A stretch of 27,827 nucleotides of DNA. Origin: Betaproteobacteria bacterium UBA6910. Lineage in GTDB: Bacteria; Pseudomonadota; Gammaproteobacteria; Burkholderiales; UBA6910. A program made the translations under genes and the position numbers. The notes beneath the pieces are model-generated. The model searched no databases and was not told the origin of the DNA. It worked only from the letters and a program-made list of their open reading frames with translations. Position 1 is the first letter of the stretch. Each line of letters begins with the position of its first letter. This document shows, in pieces, positions 17,363 through 26,450 of this stretch. The stretch is from contig DKBC01000309.1 in the NCBI GenBank assembly GCA_002451065.1, positions 1 to 27,827 of the forward strand. The letters are read 5' to 3'.

Positions 17363-17396
17363 GGCGACAGAACTGTCATAATCGGGCGGTATCCTG
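17363..17396 (+). promoter_or_regulatory. Candidate Pho box and -10 before phoU
   Basis: TGGCGACAGAACTGTCAT (17363-17380) matches the E. coli Pho-box consensus at 12 of 18; its second half-site CTGTCAT is perfect and the first is poor. Ten bp later comes TATCCT (17391-17396), a 4-of-6 -10 box. This box-to--10 spacing is the one used at E. coli phoA. The start codon of phoU lies 29 bp beyond. A single perfect half-site can occur by chance, so the call is moderate. Confidence 0.45.
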
Positions 17397-17425
17397 CGGG
17401 ATAATCACCCGCCGAAGGAGGGAAA

Positions 17426-18142
17426 ATGGGATCAGTATTCAGCGGCGAGCACACCTTCAAGCAGTTTGACGCGGAACTGGAAGCGGTCCGGTCCCGGGTG
17501 CTGCAAATGGGCGGGCTGGTGGAGAGCCAGATCGTTCGCGCCATCCAGGCGTTGAGCGAGGGGAACCTGACGCTCGGCGACCAAGTGGTCGCTGACGACC
17601 AGCGGGTCAATGGCATGGAGGTGGCCATTGACGAACTGTGCAGCCATATCATTGCCCGCCGCCAGCCCGCCGCCGCGGACCTGCGCATGATCATGACGGT
17701 GCTGAAGACCATCACCGACCTGGAGCGCATCGGCGACGAGGCCGAGAAAATCGCCCGCATGGCCAAGCTGATCCACCAGAAGGACCGGCTTCTCATGCCC
17801 CGCTTCGGGGAGATCAAGCACGTGGCGGACGTGGCGCTGGAAATGTTGCGGAAATCCCTGGATGCCTTCGCCCGGCTGGACCTGCAGGCAGCGGCCCAAG
17901 TGGTGCGGGAAGATTCGCACCTGGACGAGGAATTCCGCGCCATCCTGCGCCAGCTGATAACGTTCATGATGGAAGACCCGCGCATGATCTCAACCGCCCT
18001 GGAGATCCTGTTCGTGGCCAAGGCCATCGAGCGCATCGGCGACCACGCCAAGAACATGTCCGAGTACGTGGTCTACATGGTGAAGGGCAAAGACGTGCGC
18101 CACGTAACCATCGAGGAGTTCGAGCGCGAGGCCAAGGGCTGA
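17426..18142 (+). CDS. phoU: Phosphate signalling protein PhoU
   Basis: 238-residue, all-helical cytoplasmic protein that links the Pst phosphate transporter to the PhoR kinase and shuts off the Pho regulon when phosphate is plentiful; its loss causes polyphosphate build-up in several bacteria. Two repeated three-helix bundles each carry the metal-binding motif: TDLERIGDEAEKIA at residues 97-110 and KAIERIGDHAKN at 199-210. ATG 17426 has a strong AAGGAGG site. Here it is not next to pst genes but 44 bp before ppx, tying it to polyphosphate turnover. Confidence 0.97.
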   Translation: MGSVFSGEHTFKQFDAELEAVRSRVLQMGGLVESQIVRAIQALSEGNLTLGDQVVADDQRVNGMEVAIDELCSHIIARRQPAAADLRMIMTVLKTITDLERIGDEAEKIARMAKLIHQKDRLLMPRFGEIKHVADVALEMLRKSLDAFARLDLQAAAQVVREDSHLDEEFRAILRQLITFMMEDPRMISTALEILFVAKAIERIGDHAKNMSEYVVYMVKGKDVRHVTIEEFEREAKG

Positions 18143-18186
18143 GCGCCAGCCGGCAGGATCCTCCTGTGCGGGCGTAGAATAGCGGC

Positions 18187-19698
18187 GTGCCCGAGTATTC
18201 CACCCTAGCCGCGGTAGACCTGGGATCCAACAGCTTCCGGCTGCAGGTGGCTCGCGTCGTCGGCAGCCAACTCTACGAGCTCGACTCCCTGCGCGACCCG
18301 GTGCGCCTGGCCGCCGGTCTCGGCTCCGACAAGCGACTCAACGACGAGTCCCAGGCCCGGGCCCTGGAATGCCTCAAGCGCTTCGGCGAGCGCCTGCGGG
18401 GCCTCCCGCCCCACGCAGTGCGAGCGGTCGCCACCAATACCCTGCGGGTGGCGAAGAACGCCCCGCAATTTCTCAAGAAAGCCCAGAACGCCCTCGGCTT
18501 CCCGATCGAGGTCATTGCCGGCCGGGAGGAAGCGCGCCTCATCTACCTCGGCGTTGTCCAGGAACTGCCGGCGTCCGAGGAATCGAGGCTGGTTATAGAC
18601 ATTGGCGGCGGCTCCACCGAGTTCATCGTCGGCACCCGGGCCAAGCCCCAAAAGCTGGAAAGCCTCTACATGGGCTGCGTGAGTTACAGCCTGCGTTTTT
18701 TTCCCGAGGGCAAGATCAGCAAGGGGGCCATGAAACAGGCGGAGCTCGCCGCCCGCACCGAGTTGGAAACCATCGCCGGAGAGTTTTCCCGGGGCGCCTG
18801 GGACAATGCTTTCGGTTCCTCCGGAACGGTGCGCGCCATCGGCGACGCCCTGGAGCAGAACGGCCTTTCTTCCGGTGGCATCACCTACGAGGGGCTGAAA
18901 AAGCTGCGCGAGATCTTGATCGATATCGGCGACACCGGGCGCATCAAACTCCCCAGCGTGCGCCCGGACCGGGCGCCCATCCTGCCGGGCGGGCTGGCCA
19001 TTCTCTACGCGGCGTTTTCCGAGCTGGGCATCGAGCACATGAGCCCGGCCAGCGGCGCCCTGCGCCAGGGAGTCCTCTACGACCTGCTGGGGCGCTACAC
19101 TCACCGGGACATGCGGGAAGCGACCGTGGCCCAGTTCATGAGCCGCTACCATGTGGACGCCCCCCAGGCGCGCCGGGTGGAAGCGCTAGCCGTGCAGCTC
19201 GCGAGCCCCGTGGCGCAAGGCACCCCCGAGGACCGGGAGGACGCCCTCAAGCTGCTGTCGTGGGCGGCGCGGCTTCACGAAATCGGAATCTCCGTGGCCC
19301 ACAACAGCTACCACAAGCATTCCGCCTACATCCTGCAATACGCCGACATGCCGGGCTTTTCCAAGCCCGAGCAGGGTCGGCTCGCCCTGCTGGCTCTCGC
19401 TCACCGGGGATCCCTAAAGAAGCTCCAGGGGCACCTGGGACTGGGACCGGATCTTCCGCTGGCAGCCGCGTTGCGGGCCGCGGCCTTGCTGTTCCGCAGT
19501 CGGCGCGACCGGGAGCTACCCTCCCTGGAACTCGCGGAGCGGGCGAACGGATTGGAGCTGCGGATCGACCCGCAGTGGCTGCAACGGAATCCCCTTACCG
19601 AAAGTGAGCTGGAGGCGGAAGTCAAGGAGTGGAAGGCGCTCGGCGTGGAATTCCGGATCAAGCCGATGCGCGTGACCGGCCCGGCCGTGGCCTCGTGA
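18187..19698 (+). CDS. ppx: Exopolyphosphatase (Ppx/GppA family)
   Basis: 503-residue enzyme that removes terminal phosphate from polyphosphate chains and may also hydrolyse pppGpp. Actin-like ATPase-fold motifs are clear: AAVDLGSNSFRL with Asp11, and IDIGGGSTEF at about 137-146 (phosphate-binding loops). GREEARLIYLG near residue 115 holds the likely catalytic Glu. The C-terminal half (about 310-500) is the helical HD-like region, with AARLHEIGISVAHNSYHKHS conserved. Length fits Ppx (E. coli 513) better than a short two-domain form. The start is GTG 18187, with the DLGSN motif in the normal place; the ribosome-binding site is weak. It follows phoU by 44 bp and precedes corA by 7 bp, so the three probably form one operon. 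Confidence 0.94.
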   Translation: MPEYSTLAAVDLGSNSFRLQVARVVGSQLYELDSLRDPVRLAAGLGSDKRLNDESQARALECLKRFGERLRGLPPHAVRAVATNTLRVAKNAPQFLKKAQNALGFPIEVIAGREEARLIYLGVVQELPASEESRLVIDIGGGSTEFIVGTRAKPQKLESLYMGCVSYSLRFFPEGKISKGAMKQAELAARTELETIAGEFSRGAWDNAFGSSGTVRAIGDALEQNGLSSGGITYEGLKKLREILIDIGDTGRIKLPSVRPDRAPILPGGLAILYAAFSELGIEHMSPASGALRQGVLYDLLGRYTHRDMREATVAQFMSRYHVDAPQARRVEALAVQLASPVAQGTPEDREDALKLLSWAARLHEIGISVAHNSYHKHSAYILQYADMPGFSKPEQGRLALLALAHRGSLKKLQGHLGLGPDLPLAAALRAAALLFRSRRDRELPSLELAERANGLELRIDPQWLQRNPLTESELEAEVKEWKALGVEFRIKPMRVTGPAVAS

Positions 19699-19705
19699 TC
19701 GCCCG

Positions 19706-20770
19706 ATGACGGGACCCGCGCGCAGGCGCTCGGCCAAGGCGGGACTCCCACCAGGCAGCCTGATCCATGTGGGCCGCCGCCACGCCCAGGATACCCGTGT
19801 CACGGTGGTCGCCTTCAATGAGGAGGCCATCGAAATCTGGGAACCCGCACCCACCGAACCCCTGCCGCCCCGGGAAACCTCCGACCGCGTTGTCTGGGTG
19901 AATGTCTGCGGCCTTAAGGACGTTGCGCGGGTGGAGGGCATCGGGCAGCACTTCCGGCTGCACCCCCTGGTGCTGGAAGACATCCTCAACACCGAGCAGC
20001 AGCCCAAGCTCGAGCATTACCAGGAAACCCTCTATCTGGTGCTGAAAACCTTTGACCGGGAAGCCCACGGCAAGCGCCTGGACTACGATCAGGTCAGCCT
20101 CGTGCTGGGCACCGATTTCGTGCTCTCGTTCTTCGAAGCGGACTCCCCCGCGTTCCACTCGGTGCTGCAGCGGCTCAAGGCCGGCAAGGGCCAGATCCGG
20201 CGCCAGAAGGCAGACTTCCTGCTTTACAGCCTGGTGGACGCGGTGGTGGACAGCTATTTCGTGGTGCTGGAGGGGCTGATCGAGCGGGTGGAATCCCTGG
20301 AGGCCGCGGTGGTGGACCATCCCAGGCCCGAGGTCATCCAGGCCATTCACGGATTACGGCGGGAGGCGGTGCAGATCCGGCGCATGCTCTGGCCCCTGCG
20401 GGACGTGTTGAGCGCCCTGCAGCGGGGCGAATCGCCACTCATCGAACGCTGGACCCTGCTGTTCCTGCGCGACGTCTACGACCATGCCGTGCACATCATC
20501 GAGTCCCTGGAAATCCAGCGCGACCTGGTGGCCGGTATGCTGGAGATCTACGTCTCGACGGTGAGCTACCGCCTGGGCGTGGTAATGAAGATCCTCACCG
20601 TCATCACCACCATCTTCATGCCCCTGACCCTCATCGCGGGCCTCTACGGCATGAACTTCAGCTACCTGCCCGGCAAGGACAATCCCTTCGGTTTCGCCGC
20701 GGTCGTTCTGGGCATGCTGGGCATCAGCGCCGCCATGCTGTGGCTGTTCCGCCGCAAGGGCTGGTTATAG
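19706..20770 (+). CDS. corA: CorA-family magnesium/divalent cation transporter
   Basis: 354-residue inner-membrane channel for Mg2+, working as a pentamer. A large N-terminal cytoplasmic domain (about residues 20-285) is followed by two membrane helices at about 292-312 and 328-348, with the family signature Gly-Met-Asn at 315-317 (LYGMNFSY) between them. The C-terminus is short and basic (RRKGWL), as in CorA. It begins 7 bp after the ppx stop, so it is likely co-transcribed with phoU-ppx. Magnesium is the main counter-ion of polyphosphate, which gives a reason for the linkage (inference). Its last 6 bp overlap the end of the convergent pap gene. Mg2+ versus Co2+ or Zn2+ preference cannot be told. 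Confidence 0.93.
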   Translation: MTGPARRRSAKAGLPPGSLIHVGRRHAQDTRVTVVAFNEEAIEIWEPAPTEPLPPRETSDRVVWVNVCGLKDVARVEGIGQHFRLHPLVLEDILNTEQQPKLEHYQETLYLVLKTFDREAHGKRLDYDQVSLVLGTDFVLSFFEADSPAFHSVLQRLKAGKGQIRRQKADFLLYSLVDAVVDSYFVVLEGLIERVESLEAAVVDHPRPEVIQAIHGLRREAVQIRRMLWPLRDVLSALQRGESPLIERWTLLFLRDVYDHAVHIIESLEIQRDLVAGMLEIYVSTVSYRLGVVMKILTVITTIFMPLTLIAGLYGMNFSYLPGKDNPFGFAAVVLGMLGISAAMLWLFRRKGWL

Positions 20771-22243
20771 GGCTCCCTCGACGCGCTGGCAAAGGGTCTT
20801 CAGGACCTTGATACGGGCGAAGTACTTGTCGTTGGCCTCCACCAGCGTCCACGGGGCAAGGTCGGTGGAGGTCCGGTCCACCATGTCGCACACGGCCTGC
20901 TGGTACTGATTCCACTTCTTGCGGTTGCGCCAGTCTTCAGGGGTGATCTTGAAACGCTTGAAGCGCACCGTCTCCCGGGCCTTGAAGCGCTTGAACTGCT
21001 CGTCCTGGGAGATGGCGAGCCAGAATTTTGTCAGCATGTAACCGGCGCCCGCCAGCTGGGCCTCGAAGTCATTGATTTCCTCGTAGGCGCGCATCCAGTC
21101 GGCCTCGCCGGCGAACTTTTCCACCCTCTCCACCAGCACCCGGCCGTACCAGGAGCGGTCAAAGATCAGCAGCCTGCCCTTGAGCGGTATGTGGCGCCAG
21201 AAGCGCCACAGGTAGGGCTGGGCCCGCTCCTCTTCGGTGGGCGCGGCGATGGGCCTGATCAGGTACTGGCGGGCGTCCAGGGCCCCCGTGACCCGCCGGA
21301 TGGCCCCGCCCTTGCCGGCCGCATCGTTGCCCTCGAACACGGCGATGGCGCCGCGCCTGGCGAACTTCGGCTCCCTGAGCAGCCGCGCCAGCTTCTCCTG
21401 GTACCTCTCCAGGTGCTTCTCGTATTGCTTCTTGGTGATGCTTTGGGTGAGATCCAGGGCCCGGATGACATCCAGCTTGTCGATGGCCCGCGGCAGGGGC
21501 GGCAAACCCGCCTTGGCTGGTGGCCCGTCCGGTTCCTTTAGCCGCTTGCGGATGGCCTCCAGAACGATCCTGCCCACGGTGAGGCTGCGGTAATGGCTGT
21601 CCGAGCCGTCCACGATGTTCCAGGGCGAGTCCGCGGTGCTGGTGTGGCGGATGGTTCGCCCGGCGCACGCGTGGAAGCGGTCGTAGAGCTTGAGGTGCTC
21701 CCAGTCGCGCTTGGTGACGCGCCACCGGGTCTGCGGGTCCGCCTCCAGCTGCTTCAGGCGCTGCTTCTGCCCCTTCTTCGAAAGGTGCAACCAGAACTTG
21801 AGGATGAGCGCTCCTTCGCTGGTCAGCATGCGCTCCAGCCGCACCGCCTCGTCCAGCGCCTCGTCCAATTGCTCGTCGCTGGACTTCTCGAACACCCAGT
21901 CCAGGACCGGGCCCGTGTACCAGGAGCCGAGGAACATGCCGATCTTCCCCTTGGGCGGTAGGGCGCGCCAATAACGCCACGTGCGCGGGCGCTGGCTCTC
22001 CTCGTCGGTGGGCATTCCCATGCCGTTGACCTCCAGGTGGCGCGGGTCCATCCACTCGCTGAGCAGGTTCACGATTTCCCGGCGACCGGCGCCGTCGAAT
22101 CCGCCGATGAGGAGGATCACCTGGAAGCGCTTGGACTGGGCGAGGTCGAACTGGATGTCCAGCAGATCCTCCCGCAGTCTCGGTTCCTCCCGCTTGTAGG
22201 TGGCCTTGTCGATCTGGTGACCGAGTTCCGCGGATTCAAACAT
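20765..22243 (-). CDS. pap: Polyphosphate:AMP phosphotransferase (two-domain PPK2, class II)
   Basis: 492-residue enzyme that phosphorylates AMP to ADP using polyphosphate. It has two PPK2 domains. The C-terminal one (about 270-490) is intact: Walker A FEGNDAAGKGG with Lys311, and FDRSWYGRVLVERV with Asp362. The N-terminal one (about 15-240) keeps the fold words but has lost key residues: GGFDGAGRRE has Arg54 in place of the Walker Lys, and FLGSWYTG has Leu105-Gly106 in place of Asp-Arg. This matches the known pattern of fused PPK2 proteins, where only the C-terminal half is catalytic. ATG 22243 is 34 bp after the sixA stop; it is the last gene of the minus-strand polyP run. Confidence 0.93.
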   Translation of the reverse strand: MFESAELGHQIDKATYKREEPRLREDLLDIQFDLAQSKRFQVILLIGGFDGAGRREIVNLLSEWMDPRHLEVNGMGMPTDEESQRPRTWRYWRALPPKGKIGMFLGSWYTGPVLDWVFEKSSDEQLDEALDEAVRLERMLTSEGALILKFWLHLSKKGQKQRLKQLEADPQTRWRVTKRDWEHLKLYDRFHACAGRTIRHTSTADSPWNIVDGSDSHYRSLTVGRIVLEAIRKRLKEPDGPPAKAGLPPLPRAIDKLDVIRALDLTQSITKKQYEKHLERYQEKLARLLREPKFARRGAIAVFEGNDAAGKGGAIRRVTGALDARQYLIRPIAAPTEEERAQPYLWRFWRHIPLKGRLLIFDRSWYGRVLVERVEKFAGEADWMRAYEEINDFEAQLAGAGYMLTKFWLAISQDEQFKRFKARETVRFKRFKITPEDWRNRKKWNQYQQAVCDMVDRTSTDLAPWTLVEANDKYFARIKVLKTLCQRVEGAL

Positions 22244-22277
22244 CGTCGCACACCGAAGTTGTTTGTTCGCCGCCGTG

Positions 22278-22730
22278 TTACGCGAGGTCAGGGTTCATCA
22301 CCCCCCGCAGCACGACCTGCCCTCCTCCTTCCCGAATCCGGGTGCTGAACCACCAGACACCGCCTTTCTTGACGCTCCACTCCAGCTCTTCGCCGGCGAG
22401 CAGCCACGCTGCCACCTGGCCCAGGGTCGGCTGGTGGCCGACCACGAGGACAGCCCCCTTCGCGTCCGGCCATCCGGCCGCCTCGAGCACCGAGGCCGCC
22501 GACGCCCCAACGCCGATTTCGCCGACTTCCTGGAACTTGTCGGTGAGCGCCGAAGCCGTCTGCAGGCAACGCTTGGCTGGACTGCTTATCACGCGCACCG
22601 TTCTGGGCAGCCGCGGCTCGAGCCAGCGGGCCATGCGCGCCGCCTGGCGCGCTCCCTTGGACGTGAGTTTGCGCCCCCTGTCCAGTGTGCCATCCTCCGC
22701 TTCAGCATGCCGCCATAGGATCAGGTCCAT
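22278..22730 (-). CDS. sixA: SixA-type phosphohistidine phosphatase
   Basis: 150-residue histidine-phosphatase-superfamily protein that removes phosphate from phosphohistidine on HPt domains or PTS proteins. Seen: the RHG-type motif LWRHAEAED with nucleophile His8; SSPAKRCLQTA with Arg54; and the second catalytic His99 in GHQP. Length is that of SixA (about 160), well short of phosphoglycerate mutases. ATG 22730 has a strong GGAGGAG site and lies 16 bp after the CYTH/CHAD stop. Its recurrence in polyP gene clusters suggests a role in phosphate signalling, but no partner kinase is in the window. Confidence 0.92.
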   Translation of the reverse strand: MDLILWRHAEAEDGTLDRGRKLTSKGARQAARMARWLEPRLPRTVRVISSPAKRCLQTASALTDKFQEVGEIGVGASAASVLEAAGWPDAKGAVLVVGHQPTLGQVAAWLLAGEELEWSVKKGGVWWFSTRIREGGGQVVLRGVMNPDLA

Positions 22731-22746
22731 GTTCTCCTCCGTCGCC

Positions 22747-24285
22747 TCACTTCCAGAACCGCTTCTGCTTCAGGAAAACTTCCCAGATTTCCTCCATGTG
22801 GGCCACCCGATGGGCGGTCTCCGACGCGACCCAGCCCTCGGCGAAACCGGCTGCCGCCACAACCGATGTATTGGCGTTCTCCCCGCCCACGTCCCGCACC
22901 AGCCGCTCCGTCGTGGCGGCGTCGTTGAGGGCCCCGAGCACATCCTGCAGGGCGCCCAGCGCGCTGGTATAGGCCCGGGCCGGCTTTCCCGGAAACAGGC
23001 TGGAAAAAAATTCCCCCGCGTAGCGCAGCTTCTTGGCGGCAATGCGCATCCGATGACGTTCCGCAGGAGCGAGGGCGGCGAGGTGTTCGCCGCCCTTCAC
23101 CAGCTTGCGATGCCGCCGCTCCAGCTCGGCACGGGCAAACTCCCTGGCCGACTGATGCATTCGCGCCCGGCCCTCGTCGTCCAGGGCCTCGAGCCAGGCC
23201 TCCGCCGCAATCCAGGCCCCGATGCCGAGCAGCAGTTCCTGGTAACGGCGCGAACCGACCGCATCCCGCGCCAGGACGACCGCCTTTTCCTGGCGGAACT
23301 TGGCGGCGGCCAGAAACCCTTCCAGGCTTGCCGCCCACGGGCCGGACGCGGGAATCCGGGACAGAGTCTCGGTGACGAATACATCCCAGTCCCGCGCGGC
23401 GCCAAGGCGGGAGGTGAGCCACTTGATTTCGCGCACCTGCGGCTCCGCGACCTCCCGCGGCAACAACTTGTTGAAGGCGCTGAAGGCGGAGCGCATGCGG
23501 CGCAGCGCGACTCGCATTTGGTGCAGATACTCCACGTCACCGCCCTCGAGCATCCCGTCCTCGTTGGCCTGGAGGTGAGCCAGGCAGGCCCGGAGAATGC
23601 CCTTCAGCGCGTCATTGGCGGTGCTTTCCCCGGGAAGCAGGATGTCGTCCGCCTTTACCGGGGCCCGCAGGCTGCCGCCAGCCAGCCGGTAGCCGCGCTC
23701 GGCCTTGCTATCCGGTTCCAGCCGGACGGGCAACTCGCGGACCAGCGCCCGTGCCACGTCGTAGAGCCTTAAGGGCGCGCCCGCCTTGAGTTCCAACTCG
23801 ATCTCGCAGACCGGGGCTGCCGCGCTAGCACTGCGGATCTCTCCCCGGTCCAGGGAAAACTCCACCCGGTCGCCGTTCTCGAACACGAGCATGCGGCGGC
23901 GGCGCGTTATGTCGGTCATGAACAGCGGACCCAGCGCGTCACGGACCTTCCTGGAGCGGGCCACGCTTCCCGGGCCGTTCTGGGGGAGCAGGCCGGGATC
24001 GATCTCCGACCGGGGCACCGGGCTTTCCCATTCCAGGCGCCGGTGCAGCCCCCCAGCCGAACCCCCACCGCCCTTCAGCGACTGAATCCAGCGCGGCCCC
24101 TCCCGCCTCACGCGCAACGCGAATCCGGAGCGACGCACCACAAGGTCCGGGGTATCAAAGTAGACCGCGCGCAGCCGCTGGGTCGCCGGGCGCTGGCCGG
24201 CCACCGCGCCGGGCAAGGAAACGCGGCCCAGCCGGCCCAGGGACTCCGGGGGAAGCCGCAGCTTGATCTCCAGTTCTTCGTGCAT
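22747..24285 (-). CDS. CYTH and CHAD domain protein (triphosphatase fused to polyP-binding domain)
   Basis: 512-residue two-domain protein. The N-terminal CYTH domain (about 1-205) begins with the signature ExExK as ELEIK (Glu4, Glu6, Lys8) and has a later EIELELK strand at 161-167; such tunnels hydrolyse inorganic triphosphate. The C-terminal CHAD domain (about 215-505) is helical, with conserved His/Arg/Lys patches EYLHQMRVALRRMRSAF at 252-268 and HRMRIAAKKLRYAGEFF near 430. CHAD domains bind polyphosphate and target proteins to polyP granules. ATG 24285 has a GGAG site; the longer open frame upstream overlaps ppk1. It sits 35 bp after ppk1 and 16 bp before sixA. Confidence 0.93.
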   Translation of the reverse strand: MHEELEIKLRLPPESLGRLGRVSLPGAVAGQRPATQRLRAVYFDTPDLVVRRSGFALRVRREGPRWIQSLKGGGGSAGGLHRRLEWESPVPRSEIDPGLLPQNGPGSVARSRKVRDALGPLFMTDITRRRRMLVFENGDRVEFSLDRGEIRSASAAAPVCEIELELKAGAPLRLYDVARALVRELPVRLEPDSKAERGYRLAGGSLRAPVKADDILLPGESTANDALKGILRACLAHLQANEDGMLEGGDVEYLHQMRVALRRMRSAFSAFNKLLPREVAEPQVREIKWLTSRLGAARDWDVFVTETLSRIPASGPWAASLEGFLAAAKFRQEKAVVLARDAVGSRRYQELLLGIGAWIAAEAWLEALDDEGRARMHQSAREFARAELERRHRKLVKGGEHLAALAPAERHRMRIAAKKLRYAGEFFSSLFPGKPARAYTSALGALQDVLGALNDAATTERLVRDVGGENANTSVVAAAGFAEGWVASETAHRVAHMEEIWEVFLKQKRFWK

Positions 24286-24320
24286 CGCGGACTCCGGAAC
24301 GGCGACCGGGCGCAGCGCCG

Positions 24321-26423
24321 CTATTTGCCGGGCAGGACCGCGAGTTGCGCGAGCAGTTCGTCCTGGGCGCTGGAGGGTTCGCCGTCGCCTGCGGCCGCCA
24401 ACTGGTAATTGCCATCCGCGTCCATCAGCCATGCCCGGCGGGTGTCCTTGAGGTAGGGGGTGAGCCCTTCCTTGACGACCCGCTTCTTGAGCTTCGAGTT
24501 CAGCACCGGGAAACAGGTTTCGATGCGGCGAAAGAAGTTGCGGTCCATCCAGTCCGCGCTCGAAAGATAGACATCATCGGCCCCATCGTTCAAAAAGTAG
24601 AAGATGCGGCTGTGCTCCAGGAACCGCCCGACGATGGAGCGCACCCGGATGTTCTCCGACAGCCCGGGCACGCCGGGCCGCAGGGCGCACACTCCGCGCA
24701 CGATGAGGTCGATCTGCACGCCGGCCTGGGACGCTTGGTAGAGGGCGTTGATAGTCTCCGGCTCCAGCAGCGCGTTCATTTTGGCGACGATGGCGCCGGG
24801 CCTCCCCTCCCCCGCGATGCGGGTCTCGTTGCGGATCGCCGCCAGAGTGTTGCCGTGGAGCGAGAACGGCGACTGCCACAGGTGCCTGAGCTTGCCCGAC
24901 TTGCCGAGGCCGGTGAGCTGCATGAATACCTCGTTGACGTCGCCGCAGAGCGCCTCGTCGCAGGTGAACAGGCCGAAATCGGTGTAGAGGCGCGCCGTGC
25001 GCGGGTGATAGTTGCCGGTACCCAGGTGAACGTAGCGGCGAATCTGTTCCTCCTCACGCCGCACCACCATCAGCATCTTGGCGTGGGTCTTGTGGCCGAC
25101 GACGCCGTAGACGACATGAGCGCCCACTTCCTCGAGACGGCTCGCCCAGTTGATGTTCGCCTCCTCATCGAAGCGCGCCAGGAGCTCAACCACCACCGTC
25201 ACCTCCTTCCCGCGCTTGGCGGCGCCGATCAGCGCCTCCATCAACGCCGAGTCGGTGCCGGTCCGGTAAACGGTCTGCTTGATGGCCACCACGTTCGGGT
25301 CTTCCACCGCCTGCCGCACGAACTCGATCACCGGCTGAAACGACTGGTAGGGATGGTGCAGCAGGATGTCCCGGTTGCGGATCAGCTGGAACATGTCATC
25401 CGTCTTCTGCTTCTTCTTGACAAAGCTGCCGGGGAGACCGGGAGTGAAGGGCGGGTACTTGAGGTCGGCGCGATCCACCCGATCCGGGATCGTGATCAGT
25501 CGCACCAGGTTGACCGGGCCGTCCACCTGGTAAAGGTCGTCTGCTCCCAACCCAAACTGGGAAAGCAGGAAGCGGGTCATGGGTTCGGGGCAGTTGTCCG
25601 CCACTTCCAGGCGCACGGCGTTCCCGAAATGGCGGTGGGGCAGCTCCCCCTGCAGCGCCGTGCGCAGGTTCTTGACCTCCTCGTCGTCCACGAACAGGTC
25701 GCTGTTGCGCGTGACCCGGAACTGGTAGCAGCCGAGGACGTTCATTCCCGAGAACAGCTCCCCGACATGGGCGTGGAGAATGGACGACAGGAATACGAAA
25801 CCGTATTCGGTGCCACTCAGCTCCGGCGGAAGCTGGATTGCCCGGGGCAGCACCCGCGGCGCCTGCACCACGGCGGTGCCGCTGGAGCGCCCGAAAGCGT
25901 CTTTTCCGGACAGTTCCACCGCAAAGTTCAGGCTCTTGTTCAGCACCCGGGGGAAAGGATGCGAGGGGTCGAGGCCGATGGGAGTCAGCACCGGCATCAG
26001 CTCCCGGAAGAAGAAGGCCTTGATCCACTCCCGCTGCGCGTCAGTCCAGCTGCTGCGGCGGTAAAAACGGATGCCTTTCTCGGCCAAAGCGGGAAAGACC
26101 TCCTGGTTCAGCACCTGATACTGGCGGGCCACCAGCTCATGGGCCACGGCGCTCACCCGCTTGAAAACCTCCCGCACCGAAAGCCCGTCACGGCCCGCCA
26201 CGTCGGGGTGTATGTTGATCTGCTCCTTGAGGCCCGCGACCCGGATCTCGAAAAATTCGTCCAAGTTGCTGGACACGATGCAGAGGAAGCGCAGCCGCTC
26301 CAGCAGGGGGGCCGAGGGATCCTCCGCCTGGGCCAGCACCCGGCGCTGGAACGCGAGAATGCCCAGCTCCCGGTTCAAAAATCGGTCGCGGATCAGCTCG
26401 GCGGCAGGTTCGGGCTTGTTCAC
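24321..26423 (-). CDS. ppk1: Polyphosphate kinase 1
   Basis: 700-residue membrane-associated enzyme that builds polyphosphate from the gamma-phosphate of ATP, reversibly. The N, head and two PLD-like catalytic domains follow in order. Seen: FLNRELGILAFQRRVL and SSNLDEFFEIRVAGLKEQI near the N-terminus; the autophosphorylated His447 in VVGHKTHAKM (E. coli His435); and the second catalytic His604 in LEHSRIFYF (E. coli His592). Length is normal (E. coli 688). The start is GTG 26423, 27 bp after the yggX stop, with a weak ribosome-binding site; no ATG lies nearby. The unit yggX-ppk1-CYTH/CHAD-sixA-pap runs with gaps of 16-35 bp and is probably one transcript. Confidence 0.97.
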   Translation of the reverse strand: MNKPEPAAELIRDRFLNRELGILAFQRRVLAQAEDPSAPLLERLRFLCIVSSNLDEFFEIRVAGLKEQINIHPDVAGRDGLSVREVFKRVSAVAHELVARQYQVLNQEVFPALAEKGIRFYRRSSWTDAQREWIKAFFFRELMPVLTPIGLDPSHPFPRVLNKSLNFAVELSGKDAFGRSSGTAVVQAPRVLPRAIQLPPELSGTEYGFVFLSSILHAHVGELFSGMNVLGCYQFRVTRNSDLFVDDEEVKNLRTALQGELPHRHFGNAVRLEVADNCPEPMTRFLLSQFGLGADDLYQVDGPVNLVRLITIPDRVDRADLKYPPFTPGLPGSFVKKKQKTDDMFQLIRNRDILLHHPYQSFQPVIEFVRQAVEDPNVVAIKQTVYRTGTDSALMEALIGAAKRGKEVTVVVELLARFDEEANINWASRLEEVGAHVVYGVVGHKTHAKMLMVVRREEEQIRRYVHLGTGNYHPRTARLYTDFGLFTCDEALCGDVNEVFMQLTGLGKSGKLRHLWQSPFSLHGNTLAAIRNETRIAGEGRPGAIVAKMNALLEPETINALYQASQAGVQIDLIVRGVCALRPGVPGLSENIRVRSIVGRFLEHSRIFYFLNDGADDVYLSSADWMDRNFFRRIETCFPVLNSKLKKRVVKEGLTPYLKDTRRAWLMDADGNYQLAAAGDGEPSSAQDELLAQLAVLPGK

Positions 26424-26450
26424 GGATCGGCGCGGCGAAAGGCCTGCAAC

